A stretch of DNA of 11,435 nt from an uncultured Novosphingobium sp. (GCA_937860195.1 CALMBN010000131.1:1-11435), one strand, 5' to 3'; positions 1 through 8,518 are shown, counted from the stretch's first letter. Program-made: numbers and translations. Notes: generated by a model from the letters alone, not told the origin.

Positions 1-3000
1 CTGGCGGTCCGTCAACCGGACTGGGCAGCGGATTTCCGTCATTGTCGACCAGGCCAAGGCTGCGCGGATCGCGAATATAATCAGGATCGTAAAGCGATTT
101 GAACGAGGTCACCAACTGATAAAACGGCGCACGGATATTGATGTTGAAGCGAATCGGCAGTCCGGCAAACTGCTTGGTGATAAAATTCCGCTTTGCCCCC
201 TTGCCCTGCCGCACTCCTTCGATCCGCATTGTGGTGACTATGTCGCCATCGATATCGCCGTTGAGCCCCACTTCCATCCGCTGAAAATCAAGGCTGCGCA
301 GAGTCTGGAAGGCAAAGTTGCCCATTGCCGACAGGTCTTTGTAGGTCAGTTCACCGACATAGGACAGGTTCCCGCCGGGTGGCCGCGAAACCAGGATGCC
401 ATTCTCGATCCGCCCGCCGTTCTCATCGAAGATCAGCGGCAGGGTCCCATCGAAGGTGCCGCTGGCGGAGATATTGGAGAGTTCGAGCTGCTGGACGAAT
501 TTTGCGGCGTTGGCACCTTCAACCTTGAGCGTGAAGCGCCGCACCTCAGCGTTGCCAAGCACCATCCGGGTCGGCAACAGCTTCATCTTGCCATCGATGA
601 ACGGCCATTCCGCGCCGTTGACCTCGAGCAGCCGGTCCGGCTTGATCTGGAATGAGAGCACCCCATCGTAGACCTCTATCCCCGGATTGATCGAAGCAAT
701 CGTCAGCCGCTGATCGGGAGCAGTGACCAGTCCGAGCAGGTCGGAGAACAGCACGGTTCCTCTGGCCCCTTTGGCCGGGCCGAAAGCGGCGGCGAAGTCC
801 AGCCCGTCGGTGGTGAAGCTGCCAGTGCTGGTCAGGTTGTCCGCATCCCAATCGATCCGCCCGCTGCCGGTTATCGTTCCCTTGGCCAGGGCGATCACGC
901 CCTGCGCGGCAAAGGTCAGGGTATCGGGCTGGAGCAACCCATCGAACACAATTCCCGGCACCAACAGATCTGCAAAGCCGATTTCGGTGTCCAGATCGTG
1001 CACGATGGTCGCCTCGACGATCGCCCGGTCGCTCTTGGGCTCGCGGAGCATCGCCTTGGCAGTGAAGGTCGTCGATTTGAGGTCGAGCGTGGCATCGCGG
1101 GCGATCAAGGGGTAGAATTTCGCCGGATTCTCACGGTCAGACACTTTCAGACTGGCCCCGGTGATGGACACTTCGCCATTGGCAAAGCGCAGGTCACCGG
1201 CACCTTCGGACATATCGAGGGGAACCGGGAACAGCTTGAGGTCGGCTCCGTTGAAGTGCCCGGTCACGATTTTGCCCAGCGTGCCGTTGAATTCTGCAAC
1301 TTTCAGCGTGCTCGGCTTGTCCAATGGCCCCATCGAGACATCGATGCTCTTGGCCGCAATCGCGCCGGGCCAGGCAAAACCGACCGCGCCACTGTTCAAC
1401 CGGATCGGCGTGGTGCCAAGCGTCCCGGCCAGGCTCAGCCCCGCCGTCCCCGCCGCCAGCCGGGTGCCGCGCCCGTCGCTGCGCAGGATTGCCCCACCAC
1501 TACCCGGACATAATGTCAAAGTGCGTTGATTGAGCGAGAGATTGCCGACCTTGAAGCGCTCGAACCTGATCGGAGTGCAACCGCGCCAGACCGCCAGCCC
1601 GCCGCCTTCCGACCAATTACCCTCCACTGGCAACGCAAGGCCGAGAACCTCTCCGCCGGGCAATGGCCCGGAAACCAGCGCTCGCCCGGAAAAGCCGATC
1701 TGGCCACCCGCCAGCTGCACGAGCCGCAAGTCTGGCAGCGCAACCGAGCTGGTTCCGGCGCGGTATTCAGCCAGGCTGAAGCGAGCCTCGGTGCCGCCGC
1801 GGCCAGTGCGCTGGGCAGTTCCTGCCATCCGCGGCAGGCCGTTGCCGCCGGTCACGAACTTGCCCGAAAAGCGCGGCCCGCCCTTCAGCCCCAGCGACAG
1901 GGCGAAGCGGCTGAGCCCCAGCATCCGCACCCCGCTGCCGCCATGCAGCTCTGCCATCGGCAGCATGATCTGGGTGACCCCGCCGGTCTGGCGCACTGAA
2001 TAGTCCGCAGCAAAACGCGAACCGGGCTCTTCGCGCCCAAGCGCCGTGCGCAGCTGTTTGACCAGCGGGGCAAGCAATGTGCCCTCGCTGCTCGTTTCGA
2101 GGCTGGCAAGCGCGCCAGACAGGCTCTTGCCGCTGCTGAGTCCCTGGGCTTCGATCCGGCCTTCACCATCAATCCCGGAGCTGCCATTTGCGCTGCGCAG
2201 CGCACCGACCAGCGTCAGTCCGTTGGCGCTGGCCGGGCCAAGATCGACACCGTTCGCGACCAGGTCATAATCCGCTGCCAGTTTGCCCCCGGCATAGGCA
2301 AAGCTTCCCTGCGACTCGATCCGCCGCGTGCCGTTACCCTGCCAGGCGAACGGTCCGCTGCGCAGCGCGTAGTTGCCTTTGACGCTATCGAACTTGGCAC
2401 CCAGTTCGGCATCGAGCTGTACCGTGGCATCGCGCACACCAAGTTGCTGGACCGGGCAGGACAGCGATTTGAGCCGCACCGGACCGGAAAATTGCGCCCG
2501 GCCCTGCACTGTCGTCACTTCGCCGTAAACGGTCGTTTGCGACGCTTTGCAGCCTGCGAACGCCAAGGCCGGAGCAACCGCCGCCAGCTTGCCCCGGAAT
2601 CCGGTCTGCAAATTCCCTTCGCCTTCAAGTTTGGCCCCGATCACGCCATAATCGCTATCGATCCGGGCGCGACCATCGACCAGTTCGAGTTCGAGATCGG
2701 GCAAGCCTTTCGGCCCGGCGCGATCGGCAAAAATGACCGGGTCGAGGCTTCCGAAGCTGAGCTTGCCGTGCTTGTATGTGCCATAGAGCCGCGCACCTTC
2801 CAGCCGAACGGTGCCGATCAAGGGAATTCCAAGCCGGAAAATGGTTTCGATCTCGGCCCGGGCAACAGTCAAGTCAGGCCGGCCAGGATCGCCGATGGTG
2901 ATATTCTTCAAAACCTGGCGGTCGGTGCCGATCGATTCGATCTCGTAAGTCGCTGGCAGGCCCAGGTCTTCGATCTGCCCCGCGATAATCGAATTGGCGA

Positions 3001-3142
3001 TCTTCTCTCGCTGAATCCAGACAACGGTCCCGGCAATTGCGATCAGCAGTGCCAGCACGGCCAGCACCCGCCAGCGCTTCTTGCGGCGCGGCGGAGGGAG
3101 TTCCGCTTCGTCTAGAGCAGCTTCGACTTCAGGATCGGACAT
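1..3142 (-). CDS. YdbH-like (AsmA/TamB-related) envelope lipid-transport protein, C-terminus cut by window edge
   Basis: A frame without stops runs from ATG at 3142-3140 off the left edge, giving 1047 residues. The N-terminus is cytoplasmic and charged, with a basic PPPRRKKRWR stretch (residues 17-26), then one hydrophobic segment at about 26-43, so the protein is anchored in the inner membrane with a large periplasmic part. The rest is repetitive, beta-rich sequence. The C-terminal part (from about residue 895: GTFDGTLPL, then GGRIENGIL, GGNLSY, and a stretch rich in R, D and E that includes VTTMRIEG) matches the DctA-YdbH domain as I remember it. In E. coli, YdbH works with the lipoprotein YnbE and with YdbL in phospholipid traffic to the outer membrane, redundantly with TamB and YhdP; the same role here is inferred. 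E. coli YdbH is about 880 residues, so this one is larger. It contains exactly four cysteines (198, 229, 522, 545). No strong Shine-Dalgarno precedes the ATG; an in-frame GTG at 3151 is an alternative start. Older 'dicarboxylate transport' labels for this family are probably misleading. Confidence 0.85.
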   Translation of the reverse strand, partial: MSDPEVEAALDEAELPPPRRKKRWRVLAVLALLIAIAGTVVWIQREKIANSIIAGQIEDLGLPATYEIESIGTDRQVLKNITIGDPGRPDLTVARAEIETIFRLGIPLIGTVRLEGARLYGTYKHGKLSFGSLDPVIFADRAGPKGLPDLELELVDGRARIDSDYGVIGAKLEGEGNLQTGFRGKLAAVAPALAFAGCKASQTTVYGEVTTVQGRAQFSGPVRLKSLSCPVQQLGVRDATVQLDAELGAKFDSVKGNYALRSGPFAWQGNGTRRIESQGSFAYAGGKLAADYDLVANGVDLGPASANGLTLVGALRSANGSSGIDGEGRIEAQGLSSGKSLSGALASLETSSEGTLLAPLVKQLRTALGREEPGSRFAADYSVRQTGGVTQIMLPMAELHGGSGVRMLGLSRFALSLGLKGGPRFSGKFVTGGNGLPRMAGTAQRTGRGGTEARFSLAEYRAGTSSVALPDLRLVQLAGGQIGFSGRALVSGPLPGGEVLGLALPVEGNWSEGGGLAVWRGCTPIRFERFKVGNLSLNQRTLTLCPGSGGAILRSDGRGTRLAAGTAGLSLAGTLGTTPIRLNSGAVGFAWPGAIAAKSIDVSMGPLDKPSTLKVAEFNGTLGKIVTGHFNGADLKLFPVPLDMSEGAGDLRFANGEVSITGASLKVSDRENPAKFYPLIARDATLDLKSTTFTAKAMLREPKSDRAIVEATIVHDLDTEIGFADLLVPGIVFDGLLQPDTLTFAAQGVIALAKGTITGSGRIDWDADNLTSTGSFTTDGLDFAAAFGPAKGARGTVLFSDLLGLVTAPDQRLTIASINPGIEVYDGVLSFQIKPDRLLEVNGAEWPFIDGKMKLLPTRMVLGNAEVRRFTLKVEGANAAKFVQQLELSNISASGTFDGTLPLIFDENGGRIENGILVSRPPGGNLSYVGELTYKDLSAMGNFAFQTLRSLDFQRMEVGLNGDIDGDIVTTMRIEGVRQGKGAKRNFITKQFAGLPIRFNINIRAPFYQLVTSFKSLYDPDYIRDPRSLGLVDNDGNPLPSPVDGPP

Positions 3143-3214
3143 TACCGCCACACTTGCGCGCTTGGCCCGCGAAAGGCAATGGATTGGCGCAAGTCCCTCG
3201 CCGGAGAGCCGCAC

Positions 3215-3907
<693 letters not shown>

Positions 3908-3911
3908 TCCC

Positions 3912-4610
3912 ATGTGCGTGGCCGCTATCGCCTGGGCCGCAGACCCGCGTTGGAAGCTGGTGGCGATCGGTAACCGGGATGAATACCACGCCCGCGCCGC
4001 CGCTCCGCTGAGCCTGTGGGACAACGGCATTGTGGCGGGCCGCGATCTGAAAGCTGGAGGGACCTGGCTAGGCGTTACTGCAGATCGCTTTGCCCTCGTC
4101 ACCAATCGCCGCGCGGCGGACTATCCCCGCCCCGGCATGGCCAGCCGCGGGGCCTTGGTGACTGGCTGGCTGCTGGGCGATGAGGCGGGCGATGTCGCGG
4201 CGATGAACCCGTTCAATCTGTTCACCGCTGGGCCCGAAGGCGCGTCGCTCAGCACCAACTTTCCAGGGCCAGAAACCCGCGAGCTGGCCCCCGGCATCCA
4301 CAGCCTCTCCAACGGTGGGCTGGACGAGCATTGGCACAAAGAAGCGCGGTTTGAAGCAGCGCTGCGCGACTGGCTGGGCAGAGAGGCTCAGCTGGAGGCG
4401 TTGTTCGAACCACTTGCCGACACGGCACCCGATCCGGCCCAGCCCGGCGAATTCCTGAGCGCGCCGTTTGTCCTCAATCCGGGTTACGGGACGCGCTGTT
4501 CGACTGTCTTGGCGGTGGACTTTGATGGTCGGAGTCGGATGCTCGAACGGAGCTTTGATCCTTCAGGCGCGCAGACCGGCGAAGTTGTGCTGGAGTTTGG
4601 CTGGGAGTGA
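3912..4610 (+). CDS. NRDE (TANGO2-like) family protein
   Basis: The 232-residue product begins Met-Cys and carries the family-naming motif Asn21-Arg-Asp-Glu24 in AIGNRDEYHARAAAPLSLW. Other family landmarks are AGRDLKAGGTWLG (42-54), VTNRR (63-67), GIHSLSNGG (128-136) and YGTRCSTVL (192-200). Cys2 after an easily removed Met suggests an N-terminal-nucleophile hydrolase-type fold, which is inference. Eukaryotic TANGO2 and some bacterial relatives have been linked to heme trafficking; whether this bacterial protein does the same is unknown. No signal peptide or membrane segment is visible, so it is probably cytoplasmic. The start at 3912 is 4 bases after the radC stop; an AAGGGG run 13 bases upstream is distant for a Shine-Dalgarno, so translation may depend on coupling to radC. 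An upstream ATG at 3831 in this frame lies inside radC and is not credible. Length is slightly below the usual 240-260. Confidence 0.88.
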   Translation: MCVAAIAWAADPRWKLVAIGNRDEYHARAAAPLSLWDNGIVAGRDLKAGGTWLGVTADRFALVTNRRAADYPRPGMASRGALVTGWLLGDEAGDVAAMNPFNLFTAGPEGASLSTNFPGPETRELAPGIHSLSNGGLDEHWHKEARFEAALRDWLGREAQLEALFEPLADTAPDPAQPGEFLSAPFVLNPGYGTRCSTVLAVDFDGRSRMLERSFDPSGAQTGEVVLEFGWE

Positions 4611-4626
4611 GTCTCTCAGACCAAAC
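4595..4626 (+). terminator. Hairpin overlapping the NRDE gene stop, probable terminator
   Basis: Bases 4595-4607 (GTTTGGCTGGGAG) pair with 4613-4626 (CTCTCAGACCAAAC) around a five-base loop. This gives 13 pairs with one bulged A (4620) and one G-U wobble. The hairpin spans the NRDE stop codon (4608-4610), which lies in the loop. It sits between convergent genes, where a terminator is expected. No U-run follows directly (a TTTTATT lies about 20 bases further on), so it is not a textbook intrinsic terminator. The wobble becomes an A-C mismatch in minus-strand RNA, so it favours the plus strand. Confidence 0.45.
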
Positions 4627-4650
4627 ACGAACGGAACGTGGGGATTTTAT

Positions 4651-6096
4651 TCACGCCGCGTATTCCGCCGCCAGCAAATGCGGCCGCTCGTTTGCCACTT
4701 TGACCACCAGCTCCCCGAACAAGCCGTTGACCCAGGCGAACCATGTCCGGGTAAACTTGGCCGGATCGTCCTTGTCGAAGGCTTCGTGCATGAACCCGGT
4801 CCCGGCGTGGGTGGCGCGCAGAGTCGCCAGGCTCCCGGCGATCACCGCGTCATCGTCGCTCGATAGGGCGCGCACGATGATCGACATAGGCCAGACCTGT
4901 CCCTCGCCAATGTGCGGGCCGCCGATCCCCTCGGCCACCTTGCCCTTGAAGAACCACGGATTGGCCTCACTCCAAATAGCATCGGCTGTGGCCCGCCAAA
5001 GCGGGTAATCGGCGGGCAGACAGCGCAGATAAGCGAGGCCCAGCAACGAGGGAACATTGGCATCGTCCATGAACAGGTGGTTGCCATAGCCATCGGTTTC
5101 ATAGGCCAGCACCTGGCGCCCATCGGGCAATTGCATCACGCCATGCGCGAACACCGCCTTCTCGACCTCGCTGGCGAGCGCGCTGGCTTCATCGGCCAGC
5201 GCCGGATCCTTCAGCACCGTGCGGGCCATCGTCGCCAGCTCGCGCAAAGTGGCGACGGCGAACAGGTTGCCCGGGATGTTGCAGGGAAAGGTGCAGGCAT
5301 CGTCAGAGGGGCGGAAGGCAGAATGGATCAAGCCATGCTTTTTGGTCGGCACGCCGACCCCGGCCAGCGTGGTCTCGGTCGGCTGGGTGCTCTGGCGCTG
5401 AAACCGATAGGGTCCGGGGCCGGTGAAGCGCTGCTGCTCCTTGAAGGTTGCAACGATCAGCTTGGCAGCCTGTGCCCAAGTGGCATCAAATGGCTCGGCG
5501 TCTCCGCTGGCCTGCCAGTAATCGTGCGCCAGCCGCAGCACATAGCACAGCGAATCGACCTCCCACTTGCGTTCGGCCACCCCGGGTTTCATCTCGGTCC
5601 GATCGGACTTCGACCAGTGCAGGCCATCCCTGGAGGCCGGGTCGCGGGTAAAGGCATTGGCATAGGGATCGAGCAGCACACAGCGCGCATGGCGGCGGAT
5701 CAGCCCGCGATAGAGCTGTTGCAGATTCTCGTCCCCGCGCACCAGATGGAGGTAAGGCCGCAGTTGCGCCGCCGAATCGCGCAGCCACAGCGCATCGATA
5801 TCGCCGGTGATGACAAAGGCATCGGCTTTGCCCTGCGCCGTGCCCAAAAACACTGTTGTATCAAGCGTATTGGGAAAGCAGTTGCCGAACATCCAGCGCA
5901 GTTCGGGGTCCTTGATCAGCCCCGAAACCCGGTCGATCTCGCGCTCCACCGCCTTGCTGACGAAGCGGCGCTGGGCCGGGGCGGGACGGTTTGACTTCAT
6001 GCGGACCACCTCCTGCGCGCGCAACGTCTCCGGCACGAGCAGCACAGCCGCGCTGGCGGCGATGAAACTGCGGCGACTGACCTGGGGCGCGAACAC
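4651..6096 (-). CDS. Tat-exported GH125 family exo-alpha-1,6-mannosidase
   Basis: The 481-residue product starts with a twin-arginine signal (Ser7-Arg8-Arg9-Ser-Phe11, then IAASAAVLLVPETLRA), predicting folded export, with cleavage near residues 26-29. The rest matches glycoside hydrolase family 125 throughout: TGDIDALWLRDSAAQLRPYL (98-117), HSAFRPSDDACTFPCNIPGNLFA (258-280), MDDANVPSLLGLAYL (343-357), GPHIGEGQVWPMS (393-405) and HEAFDKDDPAKFTRTWFAW (437-455). In the Clostridium perfringens enzyme, as I recall, the acid is Asp220 and the base Glu393. Asp265 (RPSDD) and Glu438 (HEAF) here sit in the expected motifs with the same 173-residue spacing. The family removes non-reducing alpha-1,6-linked mannose without a metal ion. 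The start is GTG at 6096; an in-frame stop 21 bases upstream and the position of the Tat motif leave no good alternative, although no Shine-Dalgarno is visible. No other sugar-related gene is nearby. Confidence 0.92.
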   Translation of the reverse strand: MFAPQVSRRSFIAASAAVLLVPETLRAQEVVRMKSNRPAPAQRRFVSKAVEREIDRVSGLIKDPELRWMFGNCFPNTLDTTVFLGTAQGKADAFVITGDIDALWLRDSAAQLRPYLHLVRGDENLQQLYRGLIRRHARCVLLDPYANAFTRDPASRDGLHWSKSDRTEMKPGVAERKWEVDSLCYVLRLAHDYWQASGDAEPFDATWAQAAKLIVATFKEQQRFTGPGPYRFQRQSTQPTETTLAGVGVPTKKHGLIHSAFRPSDDACTFPCNIPGNLFAVATLRELATMARTVLKDPALADEASALASEVEKAVFAHGVMQLPDGRQVLAYETDGYGNHLFMDDANVPSLLGLAYLRCLPADYPLWRATADAIWSEANPWFFKGKVAEGIGGPHIGEGQVWPMSIIVRALSSDDDAVIAGSLATLRATHAGTGFMHEAFDKDDPAKFTRTWFAWVNGLFGELVVKVANERPHLLAAEYAA

Positions 6097-6200
6097 CGGG
6101 ATAGTGGTGGCCTGTCAGCGCATTGGGTTCAAGCCCCCTTGCGGCCCTTGCCAACCGCGCAGGGCTGATTAGGCTCTGGGCAAACGGAAGAGGACGGATC
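6097..6200. promoter_or_regulatory. Divergent promoter region between GH125 and VOC genes
   Basis: These 104 bases separate the GTG of the minus-strand GH125 gene from the ATG of the plus-strand VOC gene, so both must be initiated from here or nearby. For the plus strand, TTGCCA (6148-6153) and TAGGCT (6170-6175) are 16 bases apart; the first is close to a -35 consensus and the second is a poor -10. A GCCCT/AGGGC inverted repeat lies at 6144-6165. AGGA at 6191-6194, in a purine-rich run, is a good Shine-Dalgarno for the VOC gene. No comparable signals stand out for the GH125 side. The regional assignment is firm; the exact boxes are weak. Confidence 0.4.
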
Positions 6201-6887
6201 ATGGCTATCCAGCAGCCCAACGGCATCCATCATATCGCAATCATGTCTGCGAACATGAAGGAACAGCTGACCTTCTTCACGCAAGTGATGGGCTTTCCGC
6301 TGGTTGGGCTGTTCGAAATGCACGGCGTGCCCGGCGGCAAGCACGCGTTCCTGAAAATGGACGAGGCGAGCTATTTCTCGGTCGTCGAGCTGGCCGGGGT
6401 TGCCGAAGTGCCATCAACGCTCGGCATCACCCACGCCGGGACCGGCGCGGGCAAATGCGCGGCGGGGACCATGCAGCACCTCGCCTTCCGCGCGCCGGAT
6501 GAAGCTGGCCTGATCGCCATGCGCAACCGCATCCGCAGCCACGGTGTTCCCGCAATCGGCCCGATCGGGCATGGCTTCTGCAAATCAATCTACTTCGCCG
6601 GACCCGAAGGCCTGACGCTGGAAGTCGCGTGTAAAGTCACCGAAGTTGATCCTGCCCGCTGGGTCGATCCGGTGATGCTGGCCGAATGCGGCATTTCGGG
6701 GGAGGAGGCGCAGGCGATGGTGAACCCGGCACCTTGCACGGCGGATAAGCCAGTGGCCCAGCCGGCCTATGATCCGGCGGTGCCAAACATGGCCTATCCG
6801 GCGGAAACGCTGAAGGCGATCCTGTCTGCGCCCGATGCAGTGATCACGATGCAGGGGACGTACGATAAGCCGCCGGTAGAGGCTTGA
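6201..6887 (+). CDS. VOC (glyoxalase/bleomycin resistance/extradiol dioxygenase) fold protein with C-terminal extension
   Basis: The 228-residue product has a VOC domain at about residues 7-147. It begins NGIHHIAIMSANMKEQLTFF, a typical first strand-helix, and ends SIYFAGPEGLTLEVAC, a typical last strand. Candidate metal ligands are His11, His93 (TMQHLAFR) and Glu141 (TLEVAC), the usual positions in this superfamily, so it could be a metal-dependent lyase, isomerase or dioxygenase. The substrate cannot be deduced. Residues about 148-228 form a proline-rich tail without an obvious second VOC module. The start at 6201 is supported by AGGA 6 bases upstream; an upstream in-frame start at 6123 lies before the promoter-like boxes and is rejected. 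It is probably cytoplasmic and transcribed alone, bounded by the divergent promoter region and a hairpin three bases after its stop. Confidence 0.85.
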   Translation: MAIQQPNGIHHIAIMSANMKEQLTFFTQVMGFPLVGLFEMHGVPGGKHAFLKMDEASYFSVVELAGVAEVPSTLGITHAGTGAGKCAAGTMQHLAFRAPDEAGLIAMRNRIRSHGVPAIGPIGHGFCKSIYFAGPEGLTLEVACKVTEVDPARWVDPVMLAECGISGEEAQAMVNPAPCTADKPVAQPAYDPAVPNMAYPAETLKAILSAPDAVITMQGTYDKPPVEA

Positions 6888-6889
6888 TT

Positions 6890-6931
6890 GATCCTCTCCA
6901 TTTTTGGCGAATGCCACAAATGGGGAGGATC
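6890..6931 (+). terminator. Long stem-loop between VOC gene and purB
   Basis: Bases 6890-6903 pair with 6918-6931 (14 pairs, one a G-U wobble). After a single T-C mismatch, an inner stem TGGC (6905-6908) pairs with GCCA (6913-6916) around a GAAT loop, for 18 pairs in all. The stem begins three bases after the VOC stop codon. It is very stable for a chance structure, and its position suits transcription termination or mRNA 3'-end protection. No U-run follows, so it is not a canonical intrinsic terminator. If transcription continues to purB, it becomes part of the purB leader. Confidence 0.55.
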
Positions 6932-6944
6932 GAAGTGGCGCTCA

Positions 6945-6972
6945 CCCCTTGCCTTCCCCGCCCCCTCCCCCT
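6945..6972. promoter_or_regulatory. C-rich tract upstream of purB; G-quadruplex-capable on the minus strand
   Basis: The plus strand has four runs of four or five C (6945-6948, 6956-6959, 6961-6965, 6967-6971) separated by 7, 1 and 1 bases. Read on the minus strand these are four G-runs with loops of 1, 1 and 7, which satisfies the usual G-quadruplex pattern. In RNA the tract is C-rich and G-poor, like a Rho-utilisation site. It lies 33-60 bases before the purB start. The sequence pattern is certain; any function is inference. Confidence 0.45.
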
Positions 6973-6975
6973 AGC

Positions 6976-7000
6976 GGCTCCTGCATATCCCGAAGGAGTC
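6976..7000 (+). promoter_or_regulatory. Possible Shine-Dalgarno-covering hairpin in purB leader
   Basis: The purB ribosome-binding site AAGGAG (6993-6998) is well placed, 6 bases before the ATG. GGCTCCT (6976-6982) can pair with AGGAGTC (6994-7000), giving seven pairs with one G-U and an 11-base loop, which would cover most of the Shine-Dalgarno. The ribosome-binding site is certain. The hairpin is short and could be chance, since any CTCCT nearby would do this. Confidence 0.35.
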
Positions 7001-7004
7001 GAAC

Positions 7005-8318
<1,314 letters not shown>

Positions 8319-8344
8319 GAACACTCCTCTGCGCGCATAAAAAC

Positions 8345-8483
8345 CGTCATCCTGAACGTGTTTCAGGACCCATTGCGCCGCACAATCGGGCTATGGGATA
8401 GAAGGGTGACGGCGCGGCCTTGCTATGCAACAACGCTTCAGCCCTAAACGAGAAATGGGCCCTGAAACAAGCTCAGGGTGACG
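8345..8483. repeat. REP-like inverted-repeat element between purB and the alpha/beta hydrolase gene
   Basis: The 30-base ends 8345-8374 and 8454-8483 are inverted copies: 26 Watson-Crick pairs, one G-T and three mismatches. The 79 bases between have no gene. Each arm also has its own small hairpin: CCTGAA/TTCAGG around five bases at 8351-8367, and CCCTGA/TCAGGG around seven bases at 8460-8478. This doublet of inverted small palindromes is the plan of a REP doublet (BIME/REPIN). Similar intergenic sequences (core CATCCTGAACTTGTTTCAGG) are, from memory, common in sphingomonads. It may act as a bidirectional terminator for purB. No direct target-site duplication is obvious. Confidence 0.7.
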
Positions 8484-8518
8484 CGTTTGGTTGGTTGATG
8501 GTCCGGGAGAATTCCAAG

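Noticed and set aside
2444..3115. 223-codon plus-strand open frame opposite the ydbH-like gene
   Set aside because: It lies wholly within the opposite strand of a clear long coding frame, with no recognisable domain or ribosome-binding site.
4912..5994. 360-codon plus-strand open frame opposite the GH125 gene
   Set aside because: It is antisense to a protein with strong family motifs, has no recognisable domain, and long shadow frames are expected in high-GC DNA.
6148..6175. Sigma-70-like promoter TTGCCA-16-TAGGCT before the VOC gene
   Set aside because: The -10 matches the consensus at only three positions; noted within the divergent region but not called as a separate promoter.
8420..8518. 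Extension of the alpha/beta hydrolase upstream to a TTG
   Set aside because: These codons read through the REP-like element and would put 33 unrelated residues before the membrane anchor; ATG 8519 has a good Shine-Dalgarno.
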